From the NCBI RefSeq assembly GCF_034353875.1, contig NZ_CP133784.1, positions 806,001 through 870,000 of the forward strand: a stretch of 64,000 nt of DNA, written 5' to 3'. A program made the translations under genes and the position numbers. This stretch comes from Pseudomonas sp. MH9.2. Its GTDB lineage: Bacteria > Pseudomonadota > Gammaproteobacteria > Pseudomonadales > Pseudomonadaceae. Numbering within the stretch: position 1 is the first letter of the stretch; each line of letters starts with the position of its first letter. Below the pieces are notes generated by a model. The model made no database searches. It had not been told where the DNA came from and saw nothing but the letters and a program-made list of their open reading frames with translations. Positions 56,228-64,000 of this stretch are shown here, in pieces.

Positions 56228-57427
56228 ATGCACCGTCCTCTCGTCATCCTCAGCCACGTCACCCACGCCGCCGTTACCGAAGGTTTTCTGCCCGCCGCCC
56301 GCAAGCGCGGACTGTCAGTGGTGCTGATCAGCGACCATGCCCATGAGCATCGGCGCCTGCTCGCCACGTCCGACTTTCCCGCGCAGGACTTACTGATCCT
56401 CGAGTGCGACGTGTTCAATCCCCTTGCGGTGATTGAACTGATCAACGCTCATGGCCTGCGCCCTGCAGCAGTGTTTTCCAACAGCGATCACCTGCAAACC
56501 GCCACTGCGTTAGTGGCGGAAACCTTCAACGTGCCCGGCAAGGACTGGCTGATGTGTCACTGGGCAAAAAACAAGGCGGTCATGCGTGAACGCATGCAGG
56601 ATCTGGGCTTGCCCGGCCCCTGGTTTCATGTGCTGACCGCTGGCAGCGCGGTGCCCGACGATGCAGTATTTCCGCTAGTGGTGAAACCCACCCAAGGCGT
56701 GGCCAGCCTTGATGTGCGCTTGTGCCACAACGCCGACGAGCTGAGCGATTACTGCGCCCGGTTCTGGCAGCAACAACCCGGTCGTGCGTTGTTGCTGGAG
56801 GCCTACATGGAAGGCCCACTGTTTACCCTCGAGACTCTCGGCGACGGTCAGCGGTTGCAAGCCATCGGCGGCTTTGATGTCAGCCTGTCGCCACCCCCGC
56901 ACTTCGTCGAACTCGCTGCGCGCTGGAACGGCTCATTGAGCGTTAACCATCGGGCGGGAGCGCTGGCTCAGGTCGCTGCTTTTGGCATCAACTTCGGCGT
57001 GTGCCACAGCGAATTCATCCTCACTGCCGAAGGACCGGTGCTGGTGGAAATCAACTACCGCAGTATCGGCGACGGCCGCGAGTTCCTTCTCGACCGCCTG
57101 CTGCCCCAAGGCTGGTTCAACCGCATCCTCGGCGTGCACCTTGACGAACCACTGGTAGATGCCCAGCCCGGCCTGGCGCAAGCGCTGGTGCATTATCTGG
57201 TCGCCGACACACCTGGCCGCTTGCAGCAGGCTTCCAGCAGTTTTCGTTACGAGCAGGACAATCACTGGAGCGACTACCGTGCGCTGCGCGAGATTGGCGA
57301 CGACATTCACGTGAGTCACTCGAATAAGGATTATCTGGGCGTACTGCGCCTGATCGCCCCGGATACTGCCAGTCTGGACGCACGTTTCGCCGCCACATTG
57401 GCCGATCTGCGCTGGGTGATGGCATGA
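56228..57427 (+). CDS. pvsA: ATP-grasp amide ligase of siderophore synthesis, PvsA-like
   Basis: A 399-residue ATP-grasp enzyme: N-terminal pre-ATP-grasp domain (about 1-100), FPLVVKPTQGVASLDVRL as ATP-binding lysine strand (about residues 150-167), EAYMEGPLF as the hinge region and VEINYRSIGDGRE as metal-binding end. Such enzymes join a carboxylate to an amine through an acyl phosphate. In the vibrioferrin pathway PvsA is thought to join alanine to 2-oxoglutarate. AGGAAA precedes the ATG at 56228; the frame runs from 56090 inside the receptor gene. It overlaps the next gene by ATGA. Confidence 0.87.
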   Translation: MHRPLVILSHVTHAAVTEGFLPAARKRGLSVVLISDHAHEHRRLLATSDFPAQDLLILECDVFNPLAVIELINAHGLRPAAVFSNSDHLQTATALVAETFNVPGKDWLMCHWAKNKAVMRERMQDLGLPGPWFHVLTAGSAVPDDAVFPLVVKPTQGVASLDVRLCHNADELSDYCARFWQQQPGRALLLEAYMEGPLFTLETLGDGQRLQAIGGFDVSLSPPPHFVELAARWNGSLSVNHRAGALAQVAAFGINFGVCHSEFILTAEGPVLVEINYRSIGDGREFLLDRLLPQGWFNRILGVHLDEPLVDAQPGLAQALVHYLVADTPGRLQQASSSFRYEQDNHWSDYRALREIGDDIHVSHSNKDYLGVLRLIAPDTASLDARFAATLADLRWVMA

Positions 57428-59202
57428 GCGTTGTGGCGCAGGATGCTGATCACGCAGCCATCAGCCAACGCATTATCGATTGCTGCCTGCGCGAAGATAT
57501 TCGCGGGCTGCTCAGCCAAGGCATCGTCCAGCACCTGCCCACCGAACTGCACGAACACTGGACCGCAACCGTCAGTCCTTACTGGCTGCGCATCGCCCAC
57601 CTGGACGCCGATGAACTCTGGCTGCCGGTTCACCCAGGCGGCCCGTTGCAGACCTGGAGCACGTCCAGCCATGCCTGGCTCTGCCAGCAAGACGGGCACG
57701 TCCGCATCGAGCACGGTTACGCACGCTGGCTCGAACAGTTGAGCAACGGCCTGGACGACGCCAGCCTTGAGCTGTTTGCCGCGTACCGCAAAGAAGCCGA
57801 CTGCGCCGTGCACCATCGCGCGCTGTGTCATGCAGCCTATCAAGAACACGCGACCGAACTGAGCGACATCCTCGACAAGCCCGCCTGGGACCAACGCCTG
57901 ATCGGTATCGACCGACTCGCCAGCTACCTGGACCATCCGTATTACCCTACCGCCCGCGCCAAAAGTGGCTTCGACAGCACAGCCCTCAAACGCTACGCCC
58001 CGGAGTTCGCCCCGCGCTTCAAACTCAATTGGCTGGCGCTGCCAAATGCGGCCCTGACGTTGAGCAGTTCGCCGCCCAAACATTGGCCGAGCTTTGTCGA
58101 GCTGGGTCTGAAACAGAGCCTCGAAACCAGCCATACCCTGCTACCGGTGCATCCGCTGACGTGGCTAGAGCTGGAAAAATACGGGTTACCCGAAGGCACG
58201 ATCAAGGCACCGCACAGCGCTATGGACGTTGAGCCGACCCTGTCGGTGCGTACCGTAATGTGCGTCGAGCGACCGCACTGGCACATCAAACTACCGTTGC
58301 TAGTGACCACCCTGGGCGCCCGCAACCTGCGCCTGATCAAACCCAGCACGCTGTATGACGGCCATTGGTTTCAGACCACGCTGCAAGCACTGGCTAAACG
58401 CGATCCTCAGCTGGGCATGCGCTATCTGCACGTTGATGAGGAACATGGCGGGCATGCCGATGAAAGCCGCCACCTGGCCTATATTGCGCGTCACTACCCC
58501 GGCGAACTGGGCGTCGCCACACTGGTGCCGGTCGCCGGCCTCGCCAGCCCGTTGCCCGATGGTCGACTGTTCGTCGAGCAACTGGTCGAGCGCTTCTACC
58601 AGGGCTCACTGCAACGCTGGCTCGAAGATTATCTGGACCTGCTGCTGCACGTGCACCTGCGCTTGTGGCTGGGTTATGGCATCGCGCTGGAAGCCAATCA
58701 GCAGAACGCCGTGCTGATCTTCGAGGCTGATCGCCCACTGCGTTTGCTGATGAAAGACAACGACGCCGCACGCCTCTGGCCCGAGCGCTTCGCCGCAGCC
58801 TGCCCCGACCTTGCGCAGCGTCCTGCAGACTTGCGTGACGAGCGCATCCGCGTCAACGATGCCCAGCCACTGGCCGAGATGTTCTGCACCATCACCTTGC
58901 AACTGAACATCGTCGCGGTGCTGGAAGCGATCATTGCCGCCGACCTGGCACCCCGCGGGCCACTCTACGCCACCTTGCGCCAGCGCCTGATCGATTGCAT
59001 CGGGCAACTAGAGGGCGAAGGCCTGGACTGCACTGAAGCCAAGCGCGTTTTGCTGGACAGCCCGAAACTACCGGTGAAATACCTGCTCAGTGCCGGCAGC
59101 TTGTTCAGCAAAGCATACTCAGGCGCCCAGGACATCAACAAGTTCTATGGCTACAGCGCGGCAAACTTCCTGCGGGAGGCGCACCCGTGCAACGCAGACT
59201 GA
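57424..59202 (+). CDS. pvsB: IucA/IucC-family siderophore synthetase 1, PvsB-like
   Basis: A 592-residue NRPS-independent siderophore (NIS) synthetase that adenylates a citrate or 2-oxoglutarate-type carboxylate and couples it to an amine or alcohol. LLPVHPLTWLELE and EPTLSVRTVM form the ATP site, and the C-terminal FhuF-like part has LLMKDNDAARL. The usual ExHxQN element reads EANQQN here (58690-58707), with histidine replaced by asparagine. By order it equals PvsB, which performs the final condensation in vibrioferrin synthesis. ATGA overlap at the start; 16-bp overlap with the exporter gene at the end. Confidence 0.9.
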   Translation: MSVVAQDADHAAISQRIIDCCLREDIRGLLSQGIVQHLPTELHEHWTATVSPYWLRIAHLDADELWLPVHPGGPLQTWSTSSHAWLCQQDGHVRIEHGYARWLEQLSNGLDDASLELFAAYRKEADCAVHHRALCHAAYQEHATELSDILDKPAWDQRLIGIDRLASYLDHPYYPTARAKSGFDSTALKRYAPEFAPRFKLNWLALPNAALTLSSSPPKHWPSFVELGLKQSLETSHTLLPVHPLTWLELEKYGLPEGTIKAPHSAMDVEPTLSVRTVMCVERPHWHIKLPLLVTTLGARNLRLIKPSTLYDGHWFQTTLQALAKRDPQLGMRYLHVDEEHGGHADESRHLAYIARHYPGELGVATLVPVAGLASPLPDGRLFVEQLVERFYQGSLQRWLEDYLDLLLHVHLRLWLGYGIALEANQQNAVLIFEADRPLRLLMKDNDAARLWPERFAAACPDLAQRPADLRDERIRVNDAQPLAEMFCTITLQLNIVAVLEAIIAADLAPRGPLYATLRQRLIDCIGQLEGEGLDCTEAKRVLLDSPKLPVKYLLSAGSLFSKAYSGAQDINKFYGYSAANFLREAHPCNAD

Positions 59203-60332
59203 TCGCCAGTGTATTGCTTGGCCACTATCTATCGGCCTTCACCGCCCTCGGCATTCCGTTGTACCTGCCACGCATCCTCGCCGACCTGGCGCCGGATGCG
59301 CCGGGCTGGAGCATCGGTGTGTTGTTTGTCCTGCCGACCCTGTGTACCGCTCTGACGGCGCCACTCTGGGGTCGCTGGGCGGATAGACGGGGCTGTCGCC
59401 TGTCCTTGCTGCGTGCCCATGCCGGACTGTTTACGGGCTTTCTCCTGGCCGGGTTCAGTACCAACCTGCCGATGTTCGTGCTGGCCTTGATCATTCAAGG
59501 CACCTTTGGCGGGGCGATGGCCGCATCCAATGCCTACCTGGCGACCCAGTTCAAGGACGGCGACCTGTCTCGGGCCCTGAACTGGACTCAATACTCGGCA
59601 CGCCTGGCCATGATCAGCGGCCCCATTCTGCTCGGTCTTATGACGGCGCAAGGGTTGGGACTGGAGCTGTATCGCTACCTGGCCTGGTTACCGTTACTGG
59701 CGTTCGTGATGATCCTGCCGTTGCCCGCCGATACACCCCGTCATCAGGCGAATGCGACCACAGCCGCCGGCCCACTTAGCCAACTGCCGACGGACATGCC
59801 ACGTCTGCTGCTGGTGCAATTCCTGTTCAGCTTCGCCATGGTCGTCACCTTCCCTTATTTCGTCCCTTACGGCGAAGCACTGGGCATTGGCAACGACGCG
59901 CTGATCGGCCTCCTCTACAGCCTGCCGCATCTGGTTTACCTCATCGCCCTGCCTTGGGTCCAACGGCATGCCAGCAACTTGCTGCTGCCCGGCCTCGGGC
60001 TGCTGGCCGTGAGCAATGCCCTGCAGTTCTGGAGCAGCCAGGCCGAGCCTTTATTTGCCCTGCGCCTGCTCAGCGGTGCAGGAATGTTGCTGGGCTTTGT
60101 CGGCTTGCATCGCTGCCTGAGCCAACGCAGCCGCCAAGGCAGTGCCGGGCGCATGTTTGGCTGGTTCGATGCCAGCGGTAAATGGGCCGGCACAGCTGCC
60201 GGTGTGACCGCCGGGCTGGTCAGTCAGACCTGCGGCATCACCTCACCTTTTCTCGTTGCCTGTCTGGCCGCCGTTGCTGCGATGGCCTTGGCACGCCCCC
60301 TACTCATGACCTCGCGGGAGATACCAGCATGA
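59187..60332 (+). CDS. pvsC: MFS siderophore exporter, PvsC-like
   Basis: A 381-residue MFS protein with 12 predicted helices; PLWGRWADRRGCRLSLL (about residues 57-73) is the motif-A loop between helices 2 and 3. The GTG start at 59187 lies inside the previous gene and has GGGAGG upstream. It is embedded between the two synthetase genes, as PvsC is, so secretion of the apo-siderophore to the periplasm is the clear role. Confidence 0.92.
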   Translation: MQRRLIASVLLGHYLSAFTALGIPLYLPRILADLAPDAPGWSIGVLFVLPTLCTALTAPLWGRWADRRGCRLSLLRAHAGLFTGFLLAGFSTNLPMFVLALIIQGTFGGAMAASNAYLATQFKDGDLSRALNWTQYSARLAMISGPILLGLMTAQGLGLELYRYLAWLPLLAFVMILPLPADTPRHQANATTAAGPLSQLPTDMPRLLLVQFLFSFAMVVTFPYFVPYGEALGIGNDALIGLLYSLPHLVYLIALPWVQRHASNLLLPGLGLLAVSNALQFWSSQAEPLFALRLLSGAGMLLGFVGLHRCLSQRSRQGSAGRMFGWFDASGKWAGTAAGVTAGLVSQTCGITSPFLVACLAAVAAMALARPLLMTSREIPA

Positions 60333-62092
60333 CCCTTGCTCTGACCACCGCTTCCCTGCATGAACGCGCTCTCGATGGTGAAGCCCAACGGCACGCCATT
60401 GAATGCCTGCTCAATTGTTATCTGCGTGAATACGCCCTGCCACGCGACGAGGCGAGCCTGGACTATCGTGCTCAGGATCTGCCCATGAGCCTGCGTCAAC
60501 TCAATGGCCAGTGCATCAGCATCCGGCTGCCCAGCGGGCGACTGGTGGTGCGAGTCGACCGCGCGAGTGTGCTCGGTCGTTGCCGCTTTGTCAGCGCCCC
60601 CTATTTCAAGGGCAATGGGCACAGCTGGCACCCGTTGAACGCGACCGAACTGGCGCGTCTGCTGTGCGTGCCGCTGAGCCAGCCGGACCGTGTGGGCGAG
60701 ATGTTGCAGCAGGTCGATAACAGCCTGCAGATCACCCGGACCTTTCTCCGGCATACCCGCGCCGATCGCGATCAACCGACTGACAGCCTGCTGGCTTCAG
60801 AACAGCATCAGATTTGGGGGCACGCCCTGCATCCAACTCCCAAGAGCCGCGAAGGCATCTCGCAAAATGCCCTGTTGGCCTGCTCGCCGGAAGTCGGCGC
60901 GTGCTTCGAGCTGCACTGGTTTCGTGTTGATCCGGCGTTGATCCAGCATCAAGGTGACGATCCCCGAGAGACCCTGTATCAGCTGTGTGGTCGAAACGAT
61001 CTGTACCCTTGCCACCCGTGGGAAGTCGAGCGGATTCTGGCCGACCCGCTGGTCCGTCGCGCACAACAGCGTGGCCTGCTGGAGTACCTCGGCCCTCAAG
61101 GCCTGGCGCTGTACCCGACCTCGTCGGTACGCACCCTCTATCACCCCGAGCTTGCCTATTTCCTGAAATTTTCGATGCATGTGCGGCTGACCAATTGCGT
61201 GCGCAAGAACGCCTGGTACGAACTGGACAGCGCGGTCGCCCTGACCCGCTTGCTCGCACCGGTGATGGCCGAGCTGGCCCACGCACTTCCGGATTTTCTG
61301 CTGATGCCGGAACCGGCCGCCAGCACCCTGGACCTGAGCAGTCTTGGCACCCAGGAGCAGGCCCGCGAAGTCACCGAATGCTTCGGCATCCTCTACCGCC
61401 AGAACCTGGATGAGGCCACCCGCGAGCGCTACCAACCGCAAGTGGCCATGGCGCTATTCACCTGGGATCTGCAAGGTCGTAGCGTTTGTCAAAGCCTGGT
61501 GCAGCAATGTGCCGAGCGTCTTCGTATCGACGTGGCCGAGGCGACCCTGCGCTGGCTCGACGGCTATGCCCGTCAACTGCTCGGCGGGGTAATGCATTGC
61601 CTGTTCCGTCAGGGCGTGGTGCTGGAGCCACACTTGCAGAACACCCTGCTGGGTTTCGACGCCGACGGCTTGCCTTGTCGGGTCTGGATTCGCGACCTGG
61701 AGGGCACCAAGCTGGTGGCCAGCCATTGGGCACCGGAACGACTCAGCGAACTCAACGAGCGCACCCGCGCCTCGCTGTACTACAACGAGGATAAGGCCTG
61801 GCAGCGCGTCGCCTACTGCGCGCTGGTGAACAACCTGGGCGAAGCGATCTTCCATTTGGCCAACGCCGATTCAGGGCTGGAAAACCAACTGTGGATGCAT
61901 ATCGGCACGCTGTTGCAGGCACAACGAGCGGTGCTGGATGACCCCGTGCAGCTGCGCGAGTTATGTGCAGGGGCACCGCTGCCCAGCAAGGAAAACTTCA
62001 TGACCCGGCTGATGATGCGTGCCGACCGCGAAGCAGGCTACACCGCCCTCCCCAGCCCGCTGTTCACTGCTCGCGCGAGGGCCCGTTCATGA
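60329..62092 (+). CDS. pvsD: IucA/IucC-family siderophore synthetase 2, PvsD-like
   Basis: A 587-residue NIS synthetase with an intact set of motifs: YPCHPWEVERIL, YPTSSVRTLYH, KFSMHVRLTN, LEPHLQNTLL (the ExHxQN element) and RDLEGTKL. In vibrioferrin synthesis PvsD couples citrate to L-serine. It is coupled to its neighbours by ATGA overlaps on both sides. Together with synthetase 1 and the ATP-grasp enzyme it gives three bond-forming enzymes, the number the vibrioferrin scheme needs. Confidence 0.92.
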   Translation: MTLALTTASLHERALDGEAQRHAIECLLNCYLREYALPRDEASLDYRAQDLPMSLRQLNGQCISIRLPSGRLVVRVDRASVLGRCRFVSAPYFKGNGHSWHPLNATELARLLCVPLSQPDRVGEMLQQVDNSLQITRTFLRHTRADRDQPTDSLLASEQHQIWGHALHPTPKSREGISQNALLACSPEVGACFELHWFRVDPALIQHQGDDPRETLYQLCGRNDLYPCHPWEVERILADPLVRRAQQRGLLEYLGPQGLALYPTSSVRTLYHPELAYFLKFSMHVRLTNCVRKNAWYELDSAVALTRLLAPVMAELAHALPDFLLMPEPAASTLDLSSLGTQEQAREVTECFGILYRQNLDEATRERYQPQVAMALFTWDLQGRSVCQSLVQQCAERLRIDVAEATLRWLDGYARQLLGGVMHCLFRQGVVLEPHLQNTLLGFDADGLPCRVWIRDLEGTKLVASHWAPERLSELNERTRASLYYNEDKAWQRVAYCALVNNLGEAIFHLANADSGLENQLWMHIGTLLQAQRAVLDDPVQLRELCAGAPLPSKENFMTRLMMRADREAGYTALPSPLFTARARARS

Positions 62093-63273
62093 GTTTGCCG
62101 ACACGCGTCACCCAGGCCATCGGCCAATTGCGCGAGCAACAGCAAACACCGCTCTGTGCTTACGTCTATGATCTGGTCGCGCTGGAGCAGCACGTTCGGA
62201 ACATGCGTGAAACGCTGCCCGCCAACTGCGAGCTGTTCTATGCCGCCAAGGCCAACCCGGAAGCACCGATCCTGCGAACCCTGGCGCCGCTGGTAGACGG
62301 CTTCGAGGCCGCGTCCGGTGGTGAGTTGCGCTGGCTGTATGAGCAATGCCCAGGGCATTTGCTGATTTTCGGCGGCCCCGGCAAACTCGACAGTGAGCTG
62401 GAAATCGCCATGGACTACCGGATTTCGGCCTTTCACGTCGAGAGCCTGACAGAGTTACGCAGCCTGGCGCGCATCGCTGCCAGACGGCGCCAACGGACGC
62501 CGGTCCTGCTGCGCCTGAACCTGAAACTGGCTGAAGCACCCGATAGCCGTCTGGTGATGGGCGGTAAACCGACCCCCTTCGGCCTGGACGAAGACGCATT
62601 GGACGAAGCGCTGAAGCTGTTGCGTGATGAGCCCTGGCTGGAACTGCAGGGCCTGCATTTTCATGTGCTGTCTCATCAGCTTGATGTGGGCGCTCACCTG
62701 AGACTGATCCGCAGCTACTGTCGCACCTTCAGCCAGCTCTGCGCCGAACACGGTCTGCAGCTGCCCCTGCTCAACGTCGGAGGCGGCATGGGCATTAATT
62801 ACCAGGACCCGCAGAACTCGTTCGACTGGACGACATTCTGCCAAGGGCTCAAGGCATTGATCGCGGAAGAAGGCATGGGCGATACGCGCATTCGCTTCGA
62901 GATCGGCCGTTTTATCAGCGCGGCCTGCGGCTACTACGTGATGCAAGTCCTGGACATCAAACGCAGCCATGGTCAGTACTTCGCCATTGGCCGGGGTAGC
63001 ACCCACCACTTCCGGACACCGGCGGCCCAGGGGCATGACCATCCTTTTGTCGTGATACGGGGCCAGCAACCCGCGCAGTTGCAGAATCAGCAGGTTACCC
63101 TGGTCGGCCAGCTGTGTACGCCAAAAGATGTGCTGGCAAGCCAGCAAACAGTCACCGCCCTCGCGATTGATGACCTGCTGGTGTTCACCCTGGCAGGCGC
63201 CTATGCCTGGAACATTTCGCACCGGGACTTTCTGATGCATGAACCACCCCAGATGCTGTTTCTAACGACATAA
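62089..63273 (+). CDS. pvsE: PLP-dependent decarboxylase of siderophore synthesis, PvsE/SbnH-like
   Basis: A 394-residue fold-type III PLP enzyme of the diaminopimelate decarboxylase group. The PLP lysine is K54 in FYAAKANPE, HFHVLSHQLDV is the barrel histidine segment, and LLNVGGGMGINY binds the cofactor phosphate. Siderophore relatives decarboxylate a citryl-amino acid (SbnH, citryl-diaminopropionate; PvsE, citryl-serine to citryl-ethanolamine). It is the last gene of the operon; no strong terminator follows in the 56-bp gap before the converging gene. Confidence 0.92.
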   Translation: MSLPTRVTQAIGQLREQQQTPLCAYVYDLVALEQHVRNMRETLPANCELFYAAKANPEAPILRTLAPLVDGFEAASGGELRWLYEQCPGHLLIFGGPGKLDSELEIAMDYRISAFHVESLTELRSLARIAARRRQRTPVLLRLNLKLAEAPDSRLVMGGKPTPFGLDEDALDEALKLLRDEPWLELQGLHFHVLSHQLDVGAHLRLIRSYCRTFSQLCAEHGLQLPLLNVGGGMGINYQDPQNSFDWTTFCQGLKALIAEEGMGDTRIRFEIGRFISAACGYYVMQVLDIKRSHGQYFAIGRGSTHHFRTPAAQGHDHPFVVIRGQQPAQLQNQQVTLVGQLCTPKDVLASQQTVTALAIDDLLVFTLAGAYAWNISHRDFLMHEPPQMLFLTT

Positions 63274-63329
63274 AAAACTGACGACATAAACAGGGCAACC
63301 TGACCACACAGCCATGCCACCCCTGCGCA

Positions 63330-64000
63330 TCACGTAGTGGCTGGCACAGGCTCATTCACGAGGCGGTTGGCGGCCAGCTCGTCCGGCACTTTGACGAAAA
63401 TGCTGTACTTCGCGCCTTCCATGGCTTCAAAGGCGATCAACTTGTCGACCAACGCGATGCTGATTACCTTGCCAGCATTGAGCAGGAGCATGCCATTGTC
63501 GGCATTGAGGTTGCGTGCAAGCACCATCCCCCTCAACAGTTCACGGGTGCCAACCACCTTGACCGTTGGATCGTTCAGAGTGACATCGCTCAGGTAGGCG
63601 GCACAGACCTGAACGAAGTCTTCCACCAGCGCTGGGTCATAAAGACGGCCGGCGTACTTACGGATAAACACCAGGGCTTCATCACTGTTCATTTGCCGTT
63701 CGAGGATCAACCCGCGCTGCAACTCGATAAAGTCCACGGCCAGCTTCAGCAAGCGCGAACCAAACGGGATAGCCTCGCCTTTGAGGTGGTCGGGGAATCC
63801 CGTGCCATCCCAACGCTCTTGGTGGTGAAGAATCAACTGGGCCGCGTCCTGCATCGGCTCCAACGTCATCAACAGCGACTCGCTCTGTTTCGGATAACCG
63901 CGATAACGCTCACGATCCGTATGGTGCAACAGGTCGGCAGGCGCGCTCATCATGCTGTCGCTCCAGCTCAACTTGCCGATGTTGTAGAGCGCTGCCGCCA
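63330..64000 (-). CDS. Degenerate HD-GYP domain protein, C-terminal part (N-terminus outside the window)
   Basis: The visible 220 or so residues continue past the right edge in the same frame (AALYNIGKLSWSDSMM). They match the HD-GYP fold of cyclic di-GMP phosphodiesterases, but the HD pair of the usual HDIGK motif reads YN (codons at 63981-63986) and the GYP motif reads GFP in HHQERWDGTGFPDHLKGE. The remaining HH and the helix around LLKLAVDFIEL are kept. A C-terminal extension follows (NADNGMLLLNAGKVISIAL). The protein is probably not a normal phosphodiesterase; it may bind the nucleotide or act as a scaffold. Confidence 0.85.
   Translation of the reverse strand, partial: AAALYNIGKLSWSDSMMSAPADLLHHTDRERYRGYPKQSESLLMTLEPMQDAAQLILHHQERWDGTGFPDHLKGEAIPFGSRLLKLAVDFIELQRGLILERQMNSDEALVFIRKYAGRLYDPALVEDFVQVCAAYLSDVTLNDPTVKVVGTRELLRGMVLARNLNADNGMLLLNAGKVISIALVDKLIAFEAMEGAKYSIFVKVPDELAANRLVNEPVPATT

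Noticed and set aside
53278..63273. Reading the siderophore locus as achromobactin or staphyloferrin B
   Set aside because: Only two NIS synthetases are present, sbnA/sbnB-type genes are missing, and an ATP-grasp ligase is present; the order matches pvsABCDE better.

Overview
The window is a chromosomal stretch of a Pseudomonas, most likely of the P. fluorescens lineage. The evidence is the uniform GC-rich coding, a REPIN with the typical fluorescens/putida REP core (GCGGGCAAGCCCGC), a DUF2790 protein, and gene neighbourhoods known from pseudomonads: leuC-leuD-methyltransferase-leuB-asd, gltX-tRNA-emrAB-uvrB-aromatic aminotransferase, and a slipin/NfeD pair. No prophage, insertion sequence, CRISPR array or rRNA is visible. 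The species call is inference.

Layout. 1-2222: start of etfB and the divergent ETF:quinone oxidoreductase, with a PsrA-type box beside a good sigma70 promoter. 2265-4399: an AraC-type regulator divergent from a zinc alcohol dehydrogenase, with two direct repeats exactly 21 bp apart between them. 4401-9450: a D-galactonate catabolic operon (dgoK-dgoA-dgoD-dgoT) ending in an IclR regulator. 9881-11038: an acyltransferase-3 membrane protein. 11120-17440: asd and the leucine genes with their divergent LysR regulator. 17507-20398: a PAS-GGDEF-EAL protein. 20468-23446: dusC, a hotdog thioesterase, and a TetR-hydrolase pair. 23653-25837: gltX followed by a tandemly duplicated tRNA-Ala/tRNA-Glu unit. 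26080-32271: an EmrAB-type efflux pair, uvrB and an aromatic aminotransferase.

32358-40482 looks like one accessory catabolic regulon: a 2-oxoglutarate/Fe(II) oxygenase, a remnant of an FMN hydroxyacid dehydrogenase, a GlcD-like FAD dehydrogenase, a complete polar amino acid ABC transporter, a HisC-like aminotransferase and a HutC-subfamily GntR regulator. Three intergenic sites fit or nearly fit the HutC-subfamily operator GTNTANAC and share an ATACAGGT core, which ties the oxygenase and the transporter operon to that regulator. The substrate is unknown.

40644-53150 is mixed: a small unknown protein, a DUF2790 protein, slipin/NfeD, a GAF-GAF-GGDEF-EAL protein, paired YdcZ-type transporters with a LysR regulator, an exported protein, a coupled ThDP enzyme and exported esterase, and a membrane-anchored hydrolase.

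53217-63273 is the most striking region: an iron-regulated, NRPS-independent siderophore operon. Behind a Fur box that overlaps the promoter come an HpcH/HpaI-family protein (possibly an SbnG-like citrate synthase), a TonB-dependent receptor, an ATP-grasp ligase, an IucA/IucC synthetase, an MFS exporter, a second IucA/IucC synthetase and a PLP decarboxylase. The last five reproduce the gene order pvsABCDE of the vibrioferrin pathway. The window ends in a degenerate HD-GYP protein. Families were assigned by reading motifs; no database search was run.
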